Assembly (NCBI GenBank): GCA_019009955.1
Contig: CM032228.1
Coordinates: 204,395,001 to 204,459,000 of the forward strand
DNA from: Riptortus pedestris
Taxonomy: Eukaryota > Arthropoda > Insecta > Hemiptera > Alydidae
Direction of reading: 5' to 3'
Length of the DNA: 64,000 nt
Shown: positions 32,861 to 45,337 of the stretch, piece after piece
How the letters are laid out: each line of letters opens with the position of its first letter
Numbering within the stretch: the first letter of the stretch is position 1
Made by a program: the position numbers and the translations under genes
Notes under the pieces: generated by a model
What the model saw: the letters and a program-made list of their open reading frames with translations, nothing else
Database searches by the model: none
What the model was told of the DNA's origin: nothing

Positions 32861-33895
32861 CGTCCGACTCGCAGGGACTGGTATAAAACACTAGTGATCT
32901 CATCTCCCAATATATTTAGTATTTCTAAATTAAAATCCGACGAGTAGAAGTGGCGATTCGCTAAAGGCAGAAATCAAGAAATTACGAATAACTAACTTAA
33001 TATTTAAGCCACAAAAATGTATATAACTGCAACTGTAAAGCTTTAATAGCTTAACAAGATTGAATATTTTTCGATACGACTCATAATAACGAAGATATGA
33101 ATTTTCAAATTCCCCTTTCTAATCCCCTCCATTCTTAACCCGATTTTAGCCATTAACTTTAGTGTTGAATGAAACGATTAAATATCAAGTATAGTATAGA
33201 TCAAATAAACATTTTCGGTAAAATATTGAATGATGACGTCATCACAAACCATATTTGAGGCGCTCAGTATTATAGTGGCCCAACCCTCAAATTTTGCTTA
33301 TTTGACTTACCTTAGCATCTGTTGCTGAATAATGTGTTCTATGAAATATTAGTGGCCTAAGCCACCTTCTAAGTTTTTTCACTAGATGGCAGCAGCAGTT
33401 TGTTTTTAACTAACAGTTTTGGCGGTCTTTGAAAAATATATAGTCGCCTAACCAACTTGGTTTTACACAAATCTTACTTTTTAGGGTTAGGCCACTATTA
33501 TTCTGATCGCCTCATTTGCACTTACCTCCAGCAGTAAAGGTTCAACGAAAACAACACTTCGTATTTAAGCTTCCAATAAAGTGGTTTATGTTACTGGGGG
33601 TTCACTGAAAGCCGAAAACTAAAAACCCAAATATCTCGGTTAATATTTATGATACAGAAAATATATATACAACAACATATATAGGACACTAAATTTGCAT
33701 TAAGATTGTTTCTATAATATTTTTTATTCTGCCGTCGGTCCGATTTCAGCCATTTTAATTTGAATACATTTTGATCCGACTCAGAAACTCCCTTCTTCCA
33801 GGTCCGATTTATGATTTTACCTCAGATGACATTCAGTGTTGGAAGAAATGGTTATATATTGACTGTGCTATTGATCAAATAAACATTTTTGAGAG
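32861..33895 (-). mobile_element. Helentron-like (HINE) two-module copy, 5' end missing, carrying a nested MITE
   Basis: Starts with ACGTCCGACTCGCAGGGACT, a decayed 3' terminus lacking the AGCAGATTTCCC repeat, then GTGATCTCATCTCCCAATAT. Module 1 is about 32935-33225 (TAATAACGAAGATATGAATT, CGATTTTAGCCATTAACTTT, AGTGTTGAATGAAACGATTA). TGATGACGTCATCACAAACC follows, then the nested element, then module 2 from about 33595. The microsatellite and 5' terminus are absent. Confidence 0.72.
33257..33513. mobile_element. 257-bp inverted-repeat element (MITE) with target duplication
   Basis: The left end GAGGCGCTCAGTATTATAGT and GGCCCAACCC matches the inverse of the right end (GAGGCGATCAGAATAATAGT, GGCCTAACCC). 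The flanks repeat ATTT(G): ATTT|GAGGCG ... CGCCTC|ATTTG. Removing the element and one ATTT restores the uninterrupted family sequence seen at 21640 and 60135 (TCATC...ATTTGC). It encodes nothing. The superfamily cannot be settled from a 4-5 bp duplication. Confidence 0.75.
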
Positions 33896-35236
33896 AGGAA
33901 CAGGCGTCAAACTGCGAATTTAGAGATCAAGAAATGTATATCTTAATTTTTAAGTATTTTGTAGGCAAAGAAGACTCTTTGCACATTATCTGTATACCTT
34001 TATGAAAATGGAGAATTCTTAATTTTTGTCAAAGTCTCCCACAATCTTCACAGATTAGGAGCATGATGCTCTAGAAATTTGGGATTCACTTATGAATTGT
34101 TATTCTGCTCTATATTTTTTATCATTTCTACGAAATTTGTTTCTCCTTTTATTTTGGGAGGCGCTAGGAAATATCGTTTCGATAATCAGCGAATTTAACG
34201 AATGTTTGCGACTCCTACTGTTAGCATAAAAAGAAATTAGTCCCACCTAGAGTCTATATTTCGATAAAGATCGCAGTAATAATAGGTAAATTGAAAATAT
34301 TTGGCTCAATTGCTCATGACGGACTAGAGTACGCAACAAGTGCTCAAATTATCGACCTGTGGTTCTAGAGCCCAAAGATGTCTACTTCATTATTTAAGTA
34401 GTCACTCAATCGCCTCACGTTTCTGAGTGGCCAAACGAGAAATGTGGATAGAAGCCATTAAATCTGCTCCTATGTCTAAAATCTTGTGCGGGATCCACAG
34501 CTGCGTGAATCCAACAGCTTTAGAACGTGTCATAATGATTTACCCATCTGGATTTCTGCTACCCCTAGTGATGATAGGAGCAAGTCGAAATCGTTAGACA
34601 TGTACATTATACGGGTACACTGAGTTGTTGAGTTTTTGGTGGAGTTCCAATAGTACATTAGGCTATAACCGAATTGACGGATGGATACATAGTGGCCTAA
34701 CAACTCTACTCGCAGGGCATCCTGAGTGAATAGGGCTCTAAAACACTGAAGATGGAGCAGGTTGTCCCGAAAGTTCTCTGCCTGTAAAGTTGGACTAATA
34801 AGCATGAATATCTCTGGAATATGCTGGATGGTAGAGGATCCAATTGATAAGGATCAATAAGAAGGCCAAGTCCACTACTGTTTTTTAATATTATGCAGAG
34901 TGCACTTTCGGAGTCAACGCTCCAGCCTCAGTGCCTGCTGACAAACACAACCTTGAGTTAATTTAACAATCATGGCCAACAACAAAATAAAAAAGTCACA
35001 AAAAAAACACAAAATAAAGAGTTTAAAACAATAGAAAATCTAATAACTATTCAACTAATAAAAATTAAAGCCACAACAATAGAAAATCTAATAACTAGTC
35101 AACTAATAAAAAATTAAACAACGATAAGTGTATGTCCAAAACTTAAAACTATAAATAAAATTAAAAAACTAAAAACCAACACAAATTACAGATAGGAAAA
35201 CATATCACAGTACATAAGCATGAATATGTTCTACCT
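33896..35236. other. No gene recognised; A-rich direct repeat at 35028-35120
   Basis: A 91-codon minus frame (34805-34530) has no family features. Between 35028 and 35120 a 46-48-base unit (ACAATAGAAAATCTAATAAC, TCAACTAATAAAAATTAAA) occurs twice in tandem, in an A/C-rich strand. Confidence 0.45.
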
Positions 35237-35362
35237 TTTAGCAGATTTCCCTTAAGGGAAATCAGCTATTGAGGTTGTACTCATGACGGAATTTTCGAAA
35301 TTTTTCTTCAAATGTCCATCGATCCTACCTAGTAGATGACGAAATGAATTCCGTTCAAATCC

Positions 35363-35408
<46 letters not shown>

Positions 35409-36073
35409 CTGTTACAGGTCTAGTGGTCGCAATATTTGTTAGATCGGTACCAAACTCGATATTTAGTCGTTTTTTGTAAAAAGAAAGATCAAGTTCGTTA
35501 ACGGCTGAAATCGGACCAGTGAGAGGGGGGGTTTAGAGGGGAGGATTTTCGAAAATTCGAAATATCTCCGTTACTATACCTCGGATCGAAAAATGGTACA
35601 GAATCAATCTTATTGCAAATTAAATTTGCAACAACAACAATAAATATTGTTCTATACATTTATTCTCTATCTTGAATATTAACCGAGATATTTGCATTTT
35701 TATGAAGTCTGTGGTCGGGTATAGTTCGGCCATTTCCGCCAGTACTCGACTCAGGTGGAAGCTTCTTCTAACCTTACCTATCGTTTACCTTACCTTCCTT
35801 ACATTGTGAGATTTATGCAAATACGTTCTGTTCATCTGCCCCCCCGCCCCTTCTTTAGTTCTTGGACTACTAAAATTTGAGTTAGTTATAAATTATTCTT
35901 ACAATTTAGAAGCCGTTTCAGTTGGGAATTTATTTTAATTAACTGAAAGATTTCTCATTACCGTTTGTATTTAATCACGGTGGTATTGTGTTACCAGTAT
36001 GCAGATTTCTCTATTGTAAAACGTCACATGGGAAATCTGCTTAGTTTACGCAGCCCCTGCGTGACGGACTTTT
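35237..36073 (+). mobile_element. Helentron-like (HINE) full-length copy, subfamily A
   Basis: 5' TTTAGCAGATTTCCCTTAAG, (TA)n at 35365-35404, G-rich tract at 35521-35543, extra CAACAACAACAA insertion at 35629, C-run at 35840, 3' GGGAAATCTGCTTAGTTTAC, perfect ACGCAG-CCC-CTGCGT hairpin and GACGGACTTTTT. This is the best-preserved 3' end in the window. Confidence 0.82.
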
Positions 36074-37660
36074 TATATCCTTCCGATGATGATGGACCTG
36101 TACCAGCCAATCAAGATCCCTAGTAAAGAATGATTATTAATTCATTTTATACTTAATTGTGGTTAAGAAGTATAAGATACATTGCCAAGGTGTTTTTAAC
36201 TTTGGTGTTTCTCAATTACGTAATATAGTATATTAATGAAGCATGGGAGCTCAGGCGATGTTAGTTAAAGTGTTGGGATTAGTTCTATTAGATAAATTGG
36301 AATCATGGGTTCCAATCGCATCTGGACAAAAGGATATTTTTAGAGAAGTGCTTAGTGAAGAGTAGATAAACTATAGCCTTATTTACACAGACTAAACGTT
36401 ATTTTTATAGAAATAGTCACTTCCATATACTGAAAGGTCGTCCATAGTTTGCTTGATCCGTTTCACTGCAACAAAAAGTCAAATATTTCTCAAATGGCGG
36501 AGTCACCGAAGACTCACTTGAGAAGGTGATTAGAGAAAAGAATAGAGAGGCGGTTTCTCTTCTCGGCGGAAGGAAAGTCCGTGAGTCACGCGATTTACCG
36601 CCGTCAACGGACGGTGACCAGGATTGGCGGCTCATACTCGCCCCGACTCAGTGATACAACGGAAAAAAAGATGACTTCCCTGTGTTCGGGATGGATGTAT
36701 TCAATTACTTTTCCCAAAGAGGCAATTAAGAGGTACTGCAAAACACGCACAACTCATGGGAAGTCGCTCAAGAATAAATCTCTTGCGAATTCAACTTTCT
36801 CTCTTAAAATTGATGAGTGGGTTAGATGATTTAAACAACGAGTTTGTTCATTAGTGTAATATTTTACAATTTTCTTATGTCAATGATGAAAACAGCAAAG
36901 GTGCAGTGGCGAGGACAAGAATGGAACACCGGAGCTTGTAACGCTGCGCTCTCTGCTCGCTGTGCAACCTCAAGCACGTTAAGCCTCGAACTAATAATAA
37001 TGACGATGACTAGCCTGAAGAAGACAAATAAAGAGTTGCGAAAATTAGCATTGCTATGGATGAGTGGACTGCTGGAGGAGAAAGCCGCTAAAAACCAGAG
37101 GAACAATCTGCCCAGAGAGGAAGTCCACGAAATTACAAAACCTTGAGGAATCAGAGATTGTCTTCCATTACTCCAACATTTCCCACGGAAAACAGAAGAG
37201 ACTTGTCTGGAAAGAACAGGTTCGCTGAAAGTGACGTCAGGGGGGTATTAAATAGAGGTAATTCAATGTGCTCTATAATTATGAATTAAACTATGAATTT
37301 CCATAGTTGATGACTGTAGAATTGACATCAAATAATTTAACCTTTCTTAATTTTTGCTTTATATGATGTATTAGCTTAATTAAGATATTTAGACACTCTT
37401 AGGCATGTAGGAAATTCTGTTGAAATTGGGTGGTGACTAATGGCATTCAAATACCAAAACATCGAAATTTATATTTCTGTATGTCTTCATTTCTGCTCGC
37501 TAGCTTGTTAATCAATGACTTAAAAACAACTAACAGGATGTTCTTGTACTAGTTATTTCGGATTTTTTTGGATGAAGGTTGGTTGATTCAAATATGTAGC
37601 AATTTGAATTGGATAAGCCGCAATGATATCATTTTCATGTGGCTTCAAGTTTTTGAGTTT

Positions 37661-37692
<32 letters not shown>

Positions 37693-38609
37693 TAAATTAG
37701 AAATATTTCCACTACTATGAGTAGTGCTGAATAAGGGATTATTATTATATCTTTTTACATTTTATATAATATTATCCGCTGAAATTTTTGTATAAACTTA
37801 ATTGTAAGTTTTCATAGCATCATCTCTCCAGCTTATTGAAAAAGATAATAATAATATAAGTAAAGATAATATTTATGTAAGTTATTGCCGTACAATTTGT
37901 GTATAATGACCCATCTATAAATGAAAACGTCTATTTGATATTGACAGCAGCAAATTGATCATTATTATTATTTTTTTTTTTTTATAGAAATTAAAGACTT
38001 TTTTTTTTATTTAAGGGACATTACGAAATTTAGAACTTATAGGTTTGGGGGCATAAGAAGATTCGAGTCAAATCGCACAATGAGTGCTCTCATGAATTTA
38101 TTTAAGTATACATCGAAATAAATTGCACCACAGTGTAATAAAGATAATTTTCTATCTATGGAGAAGGGTACTGTAGATACAGGCCATATGAACTCAAGCA
38201 GTAACTATGCCATGAATAATAAATATGCATTGCACATAACACTTGTGGTTCTTTCTCAATGATCAGTGCTGTTGCTTTTATAAATAAAGATATCTGCATA
38301 TTTCCTGCCAATATCTCCTAGAAAATAGAACTGTTAAGGTCGACCACATGACAAATTCCTTCTAATCTTAGCAAATGATACTGCCGAAGTCTAGATCCAT
38401 TTGAATTTGTAACTGTCGTCTATCTATCTATGTATACATAATGCGACTTTTTTCTGTCAAATGCCATATATTTGGAAGTAGTTGTAGAAACTGAATTTCA
38501 AATTCAGGAATTTAATGAAAAAAATCAAGGCTTCTTTAATCGGTGTGGAGGATGGGTTGTATTAGCGACAAATGGAAATTAAATTCAAAACTTTTCCTAA
38601 TCACAGTTC
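36074..38609. other. No gene recognised; GC-richer island 36420-37200, (CA)n at 37662-37692
   Basis: The island 36420-37200 has frames on both strands (82 and 100 codons plus, 72 and 80 minus) but no recognisable motif; composition suggests an old exonic or retroelement relic. (TA)(CA)n microsatellite at 37662-37692; poly-T at 37971-38010. Confidence 0.4.
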
Positions 38610-39960
38610 TTTCTACTAAGTTGTGTGTTGTCATCCTACAGTTCCTATCTCGCTTCACTAATCTCCCAAGATAAATCCCTCTGGATTGCCACCCGTAAAA
38701 TCCTAAAATACCATTCAACGTCAACCCCACTTCGCCGTGAAGACGGTACTTGGTCGTCTTCAGATAAAGACAAATCCGACGTTCTAGGAAGACATCTACA
38801 TATGCCAAACCTTCTCACCTCATCCAGATCCTAAGGACCACTCCCACTCCTAGAAAATCAAAGAATTCCTCGAGACACTATTACTAATGACCCCCCACCC
38901 CCAAATTTCCTATCCTCCTGTCCTATTTACCATCAGTGGTCAAACGTATTATTTGCGCTTCATTCTCGCAATAAATCTCCAGGGTTTGATCTAACCTCCT
39001 CTAAAATTGTCGTCTCTCACCCAAGGCCATTAAATTCCTTACATACTTAATGCACAATTGCATATTCCGAACTATCAATGTCCATTTAATCTGGAAATTC
39101 GCGTTTATAGTCGTCTTCCCAAAACCTGGAAAATCGTTCCAAAACCTATATCGTCCTAAGGAGAATACTCCTTCTCCCTATTTTCTTAAAACTACTAGTT
39201 AAGCTCCTTCTCCCAATTCTTCACATTCAAAACATCCTTCCTAACAGTTCGGATTTCGCTCTCGTCACTCAACAGTACAGCAATGCCTAAACGTTGTAGA
39301 TCACATATCCATCGACCGAAAAGAGCATTGCTCGTCAGACTTCCTTGATGTAGCGTAAGCTTTTTTAGAAAAGCATAATGACCTACTCTGTAAGCTCAAG
39401 CTATTCCTTCTCCGCACTTTCCACCTTATACTTAGATTCTACCTTTCCAACAAATTTTTACAGGTCGGCCAAAGAAAGTGAATACTCAGACGAGTATCCT
39501 GTGGATGCGGGGGATGGGTCATCTTTTCCCCTTCGGCTTAGTTTATGTGTTCCTGTTCATTTCAACAATATTCTTTTACCATCAGCCAATCGTGTCCCCC
39601 TTGGAATACAATTGGCCATCCGGGAAATCGCACACAATAATCAAAAGCCAGGAACATGACAGACGATTCGGACAACTCTGTGGACTGCATAACATCTCAC
39701 CCGCATACCGAAAACAAACTATCAGTGTACAAGCTACTACTTACAACAATATGGACTTACGCAATAGAAGTGTGGGCTACAGCAACATCGGACGCATCAA
39801 GACATTCCAATCCAAAGTCCTGCGTACCATAGTAGATGTTCTATATTTCATACCTCATTCTTCATAAAGATCTTAATGTCCCATTCGTAAAACACCTAAT
39901 TTCCTTAAGATTCAAAAACTTCCATAGCAGGCTATCCAATCATCCTAATCCAGTCCCTTT
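38610..39960 (+). pseudogene. Degenerate Jockey-like LINE polymerase
   Basis: In plus-strand order, with frame changes: DKSLWIATRKILKYHSTSTP and LRREDGTWSSSDKDKSDVLG (38665-38790; linker ahead of the RT), FLDVA.AF (about 39340-39365; the D-x-x-x-AFD box), LKLFLLRTFHLILRFYLSN (39390-39450), a GVPQGS-like region decayed, KLSVYKLLLTTIWTYAIEVW (39715-39775) and the FQSKVLR motif (39806-39828). These are in the order of a Jockey RT. Many stops and frameshifts; no function. GC-richer than flanks. Confidence 0.7.
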
Positions 39961-40890
39961 TTAGTATCACTCATCCTTATTCCCCTCCTGGAGACAATGG
40001 TCCAGAATTCTACTAAAGCAGTGTAAAGTGAAGAGATAGCAGTGCCAATTTTCTTCGTCAAGTGCCATTGAAGGGGAGAGTTATAGGAAGTGCCATTCTT
40101 CCTTGCCTCTCGACTTTCTTGCCAGATAGGAAGAAGCTGCTTCTCTCACTGAAGTGAAACAGGAGTAGCCTCTGTAGAGAGTGATGGCGGACGCTTGTAC
40201 AAATGCATGTATTGCAGGTTGTAATTTTCTTAATAAAATAAAAAACAAATTGTGTGTTGTGAAAATTCTCTCAAAAAATCCTTCTAATCTTCCTGAATTA
40301 TAGTAAGTGATTATAAAAATCAAGATCCATTCTTACTTCCGTAAAATATGGTATTTATGCAAAAGTGCATACAATAATGCAGATATTTGTAAACATTGTC
40401 AGATATTTGTATTAAATATTAATTAGAAGCATTTATGTTCTTTTTCTCATATAATTATGCAATTTTGTTAAAATATGTTCTATGAATTGTTACCTATAAA
40501 TTTATTAAGCTTTTTGTTAAATAAATTAATAATTTGGTGGTATTTTCATAATTTGTTTGCTACGAAAGTACATAATATTTTTCCCCATTTATTGTATCTA
40601 ATCTGATTTATAATTTCCTCTATAGCCTTAAACATTTTTATCATACATTAGATATTTTAACTTTATGGGACTTCAAATTAAATATAAATAAACCATAATC
40701 TAGTTCAATTAACTTGTAGCAACTAAGGACAACGGTCAATGTATTATTTCGTTAATCCTTTAATAAAGACTTTTGTGGGAGAATCTACACACTTCTACTA
40801 AATGCTCTAAAATTTGTATTATATTTATTAAAAATGTCTTTTTTTGCTTTCTGGCCATTTACCTGTGGTTCTAATCTCGCTCGGAACTGC

Positions 40891-40948
<58 letters not shown>

Positions 40949-41867
40949 GACGTAATTTTATAATTCAGAAAGTTCTAAGAGTTAAACGTGGTTGGGCTGG
41001 TAGGTGTGATGCGAATCGAATTGTCACTAAACTTGCAAGGCCCAACCGTTAAATATTAATATAATTAATTACTGGTAACTATTATATTACTAATTCGGAG
41101 CATTTCCTTGTGATGCAATTTGAAGACCATAGATATCCTAAATTCGGGGGAATTCACATTGGATGTGTTGTGCCAAGACGAACTTTGCTCAAGATCCTTA
41201 GCATTATAAATGACAGAGCACTGTGCTATCCTATCCTCATAGTTGTGGGCGTTTATACCTCTCTGGACTCTGTCCACCTTCAATTGGCAAGTACGTTCAA
41301 CTGCCCACGAATACTTGGCACGAATGTTGCTCTGCTTCTATATGCTTCACGAATGAATTCGTTCCGATGGTTCAAGCCCGCGGTCAACAAACACCAAGGG
41401 TATTTTCGAAGCATTACGAAACAAAAAAAACCAAAAGCAATAAATAGTGCATTCACTTGTGGATCTAAGAGGGTATCAAGGGAGGGGGAGGGATTCAATT
41501 TCGCTGCACCTACTTCAGTTATTCACACCGCTTAAAGAGCTTAGAATAGGTATTTCCTAGTTTGAATATAAAAGAAATCAGGAAAAGATAGAATAAAGTA
41601 TTGTGTATAAAGGGATTTCGCGGACAACTGGGAGAACTGTAAAGAAGAAGGAAATAAAACTTGCTGATTTCAATATGGGTGTTAAATTGCGGGTAGGGAC
41701 ATTACACAATTAAAAGAATGCAAAAAAAAACAAAACATATGAAGTAAAGGATTTTTGGGACAATAAGAATTGCAGCATTAGAGATAAAATTGGATTGATG
41801 AAGATCTGTTGGGGGTGTCTGGCAGACCCCAACTGATGAACAGCCCATGAACAAGGATAAAAAAATA
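39961..41867. other. No gene recognised; (TA)n at 40895-40946
   Basis: Mostly AT-rich. 41065-41535 is GC-richer with a 141-codon plus frame and minus frames of 72 codons, none matching a family I know. The (TA)n at 40895-40946 is not flanked by Helentron-like blocks. Confidence 0.4.
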
Positions 41868-42010
41868 ATTCTCGCAGATACTGCGTAAACTCAGCAGATT
41901 TCTCACCAGGTACAATGCTACGGTGATGGCGTCATCATATTCTCCTATTCTCCCATAAAAATAAGCCTATTTAAACAGGACTTGAAATTTAAGCTGAACG
42001 CTAGAGATTT
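41868..42010 (-). mobile_element. Helentron-like (HINE) 3'-end fragment
   Basis: GCAGATACTGCGTAAACTCA then GCAGATTTCTCACC and a TCATATTCTCC block, followed by AAGCCTATTTAAACAGGACT, which is also found in the copy at 56268-56899. Confidence 0.6.
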
Positions 42011-43562
42011 TTATTGAAACGAATGGAAAGATGATTTCATCTAATCATTAGTGGACAAAATATGTTACGTTGCGATTATGTTGAGAAATATTACGTGGGG
42101 ATGGAAACCAACAACTGATTTTCCTTTGAGGCCTCGCTCAATGTGGAGGGGGTCTATATCAAAAGGTTGTAGCAGAAAACTGAGGCCAAAGTATTGAATA
42201 TTCACTGAGTGGGAAACTTTCAGACACCTACTGGGAGGAAACTCAGTGAAAAAGGATTGTGATTAGAAGTCCGTCGCTAAAAAATTGTATAATAATTATA
42301 ATTAGGTAGATGCCATCTTAAATTTGTTTGACATAATATACGAATACCGTGGAAAATATTCCTGGAAAGGCCCGAAACCTTGGGCATTACTGCCAACTTC
42401 GCAACGTATTTTCCATCTTAATTACCACTTTAAAAACTTAGATATCTAGAGGAAAATTCACTAATATCACTGCAATGTTGTATTAAACATGTTTAAATGA
42501 CACTGGGTATATAATCGTTTTGAAGGAGTAGTAAGATATATGACTGTTTACCAATAAAATGGGACCACCTGCGGGTAGTTGAAAGGGAGCCAAATAAACA
42601 ATGTAAATATCTAACCATTGGGTTGCAAGTATTTTAAGAATACTATTTAGTTCATCATATGTGATATTGCACTTTATATCATTATGTAATTTCAGGGGGG
42701 GTAAATCTTGAAATTTTAGTAAATTGTACTCTCTCAGGTACAATGGTACGTAAAATGAAAAATGTTGAAGGCTAGAATTGTTATTCTATTATCATGGTGG
42801 TTTTACTATGCTGCCACCAGTTAAAGTGTATTACAGTAAGAGGAGATTCAATAAAAGAAAATATTTAAATGTATATTGTTTCGGCTACAATAATCCATCT
42901 CAGTTTTCTTTTGGTCATATTCTCTCTTCCCGATTAACAAAATACCTAGCTCATGTATTTTTTAGCAATAGAATTTTAAATTTTGTTTACCCTTGATGTT
43001 GTTGCAGGGGGTCTAGTCAAAAAGAACAGGGTAGGAGTAATCTGTTAACAGTATAATCATAATAATAAAATAAGAATAAGAAAACGTTTAATGCTAATAT
43101 ACAAGCGTGTGTGCTGAGAATCTATTGTCATCTTTTTTTTGGTGTTTATAAACTTCACACGTAGGTTTTATCAAATTAAGGCTTATTAACCATATTAACC
43201 ACTCACACAATAGAAAAACACACTAGAGTTGCTATAACCCCCCCCCCCCTCCTCTCCCCTTACAGACCACGTATCCCCAGTATGACAAGGCACGTACTTA
43301 CTGTTACACACATACATAATGTGAATCTACAAATGATTGTGTGTGTGTGTGTTTGTGCGTATAAATATCGCGTATCTCTTAATTCAGAGAACATTTTAAT
43401 TTCCACTTTTAATTTATTAACACATTAAATACTATTATTCATTAGTTTAATATAATATATTTCCATGTAAACTGTATACATCAATTTATATATCTGTATT
43501 TAAAATTATTTGCTTTGAATCGTTGTCATTTGTGGGATAATTCCTTAATTTGTTTTCCATTA
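42011..43562. other. No gene recognised
   Basis: AT-rich with C-run at 43240-43249 and a short (TG)n at 43338-43350. Frames at 42483-42743 (minus) and 42778-42996 (plus) have no family features. Confidence 0.45.
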
Positions 43563-44068
43563 TTTTAGCAGATTCCCAAAATTGGCTGAAACCAAACCAG
43601 AGAGGGTATAGACTTGGGGGGGGGGAATCTAAAAATTTTCGTTATTATGCGTAGGATCAAATAACATAATATAACCAATCTTTTTGCACATTCAATACTT
43701 TATAATTGTTGTACTGTACATTTTCTTTGTACTTCGAATATTAAGCGAGTTATAAATACTATACTTTTTTTGCCATCAGCCATTACTAAACCTCCACTAC
43801 TACTCATCGCAAGATAACAATAAGCCAATACATCATGAACATTTTTATTCCAAACTTAAATATCAAATATAGCTTTCAACCGACCTTTGCTATGAGATAT
43901 ATATGAAAATACGTTATGTGCACGGTATCATTTAGATTTCACGCTTTTGGCTAAAAAATATGCAATTGACTTATAACATACTCTATACTTAACGGTTTCA
44001 TTCAACACTAAAGATTGCATTCTTTAATTCCAGTAAAAGGGAAATTCGCTTAGTTTAGATGGGCTTTT
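43563..44068 (+). mobile_element. Helentron-like (HINE) short diverged copy with both ends
   Basis: Starts TTTTAGCAGATTCCCAAAAT and goes directly into GGCTGAAACCAAACCAGAGA, so the microsatellite part is deleted. It has the G-run at 43616-43626, the TTCGTTATTATGCGTAGGAT block, ATCAGCCATTACTAAACCTC and the end GGGAAATTCGCTTAGTTTAG with ACTTTTTTTT-like T-run; the hairpin is decayed. Confidence 0.65.
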
Positions 44069-44627
44069 TTTTCTCATATTTTTTTTACTTACTTGTCTGG
44101 TTTTTGTGTTGCCAAGTGGGTTTCTTTTTTCTTGAGTTGAATCTTGTTTGTACCGGAACACATAAAGTAATAAAGAATTATTTTCTCCCTGGCATTTATA
44201 CACTCTTTATTCCACTGATCTTTTCTACAGGAAGTCCGAAGGACGACTGGCTGTACTTGGATTGGTTCCAACTACCAATTACCTAAAACAGATATAATAA
44301 CGGTTTCAGACAGAGCCTTTTAGCGCCCTCTGTGAATACTGCCTGGATGAAAGGGTTCAGACAATAGTTGGAAGTTAATGCTATTTATATTTTACCCTTT
44401 ACGGCCAATAGTTCTTGTTGGATAATTACCTTGCATCTTGACCTAAGTTGCAAGTGAAAGGAACATATTCGTTCGTATGCATGTATAGGTCTTATTTATG
44501 GTTTTTGAGTCGTGGCTAATTAGTTTTCTATATGGTTTTCATCATTTATCCCTCCCTTTAAACTTACTAATAATTAAGAAATGCCCAATGTTGTAGTTAA
44601 TATCTTGACAAGTAGAAAAAATAGTGA
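44069..44627. other. No gene recognised
   Basis: 75-codon plus frame (44059-44286) runs out of the preceding element's T-run and is hydrophobic at its start only because of it; not called. Confidence 0.45.
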
Positions 44628-44943
44628 AAAAGTCCGTCACGCAGGAGCTGCGCCAACTAAGCGGATTTTCCACATGCTCTTATGACATACTACTAAACTC
44701 ATCAAATAATCTCTATTTTTAAAGTAAAAATCCAATGGATAGAAGAGAGGGTTCACTAAAGGCTGAAAACAAGAAGATTAGGATAACTGTCTTAATGTAT
44801 GAGCTAGGAATAAATGATATAGAGCAACAATATTTTAGCAAGGTTCTATAAAATTTGTCGGTCCCACTCATAATGAAGGAGATATTTTGAAATTCAGATT
44901 ACAACTTCAATAGCTGATTTTCTTTAAGGAAAATCAACTAAAA
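44628..44943 (-). mobile_element. Helentron-like (HINE) short copy with both ends
   Basis: Plus strand opens AAAAAGTCCGTCACGCAGGA and GCTGCGCCAACTAAGCGGAT, has one module and closes CTTCAATAGCTGATTTTCTT, TAAGGAAAATCAACTAAAAA. At about 316 bp it is the shortest copy with both termini. Confidence 0.75.
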
Positions 44944-45337
44944 ATATTCATATTTTTAGAAATGATCCAAAATTGAATATTTAATTAAACATTAGCCTGT
45001 GATGGTAAAATAACAAAGTAATCAGCTGTAGAAGTAGGTAATGTTTGATATTTTTAATTCAACTTATTCTTGGAATAAATTAATTCCCTTTATTAAAGAG
45101 GAAATTCCTACAGGGGAATGTACAAATAGTCAAAATGCATATCCAATAATATATTTTATAAGTTTAAAAAAAGACGAAAAGGACAGGAAATACATTAATG
45201 GAGGGGGAGGGGTTAAACCTCTTTCAAACTTCATTTGACTTGAAAGTTCGGTAGTGGAGTATTGGCAAAAGTTTGGGGTTTGCGATAGCTATGCGTTTAT
45301 GAGGCTTCGAGGTTTGGTTTGTTGTAATTATGATTCG

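Noticed and set aside
34733..34770. Third hammerhead-like match (CTGAAGA...CCCGAAAG)
   Set aside because: Stem II is only three pairs and there is no Penelope terminal-repeat context, so chance is likely.
36844..37146. 100-codon plus-strand frame in a GC-richer island
   Set aside because: No motif, and open frames on both strands; insufficient for a gene call.
41110..41535. 141-codon plus-strand frame
   Set aside because: No recognisable family, overlapping frames on the other strand of similar length, and no splice or start support; noted only as part of a GC-richer stretch.
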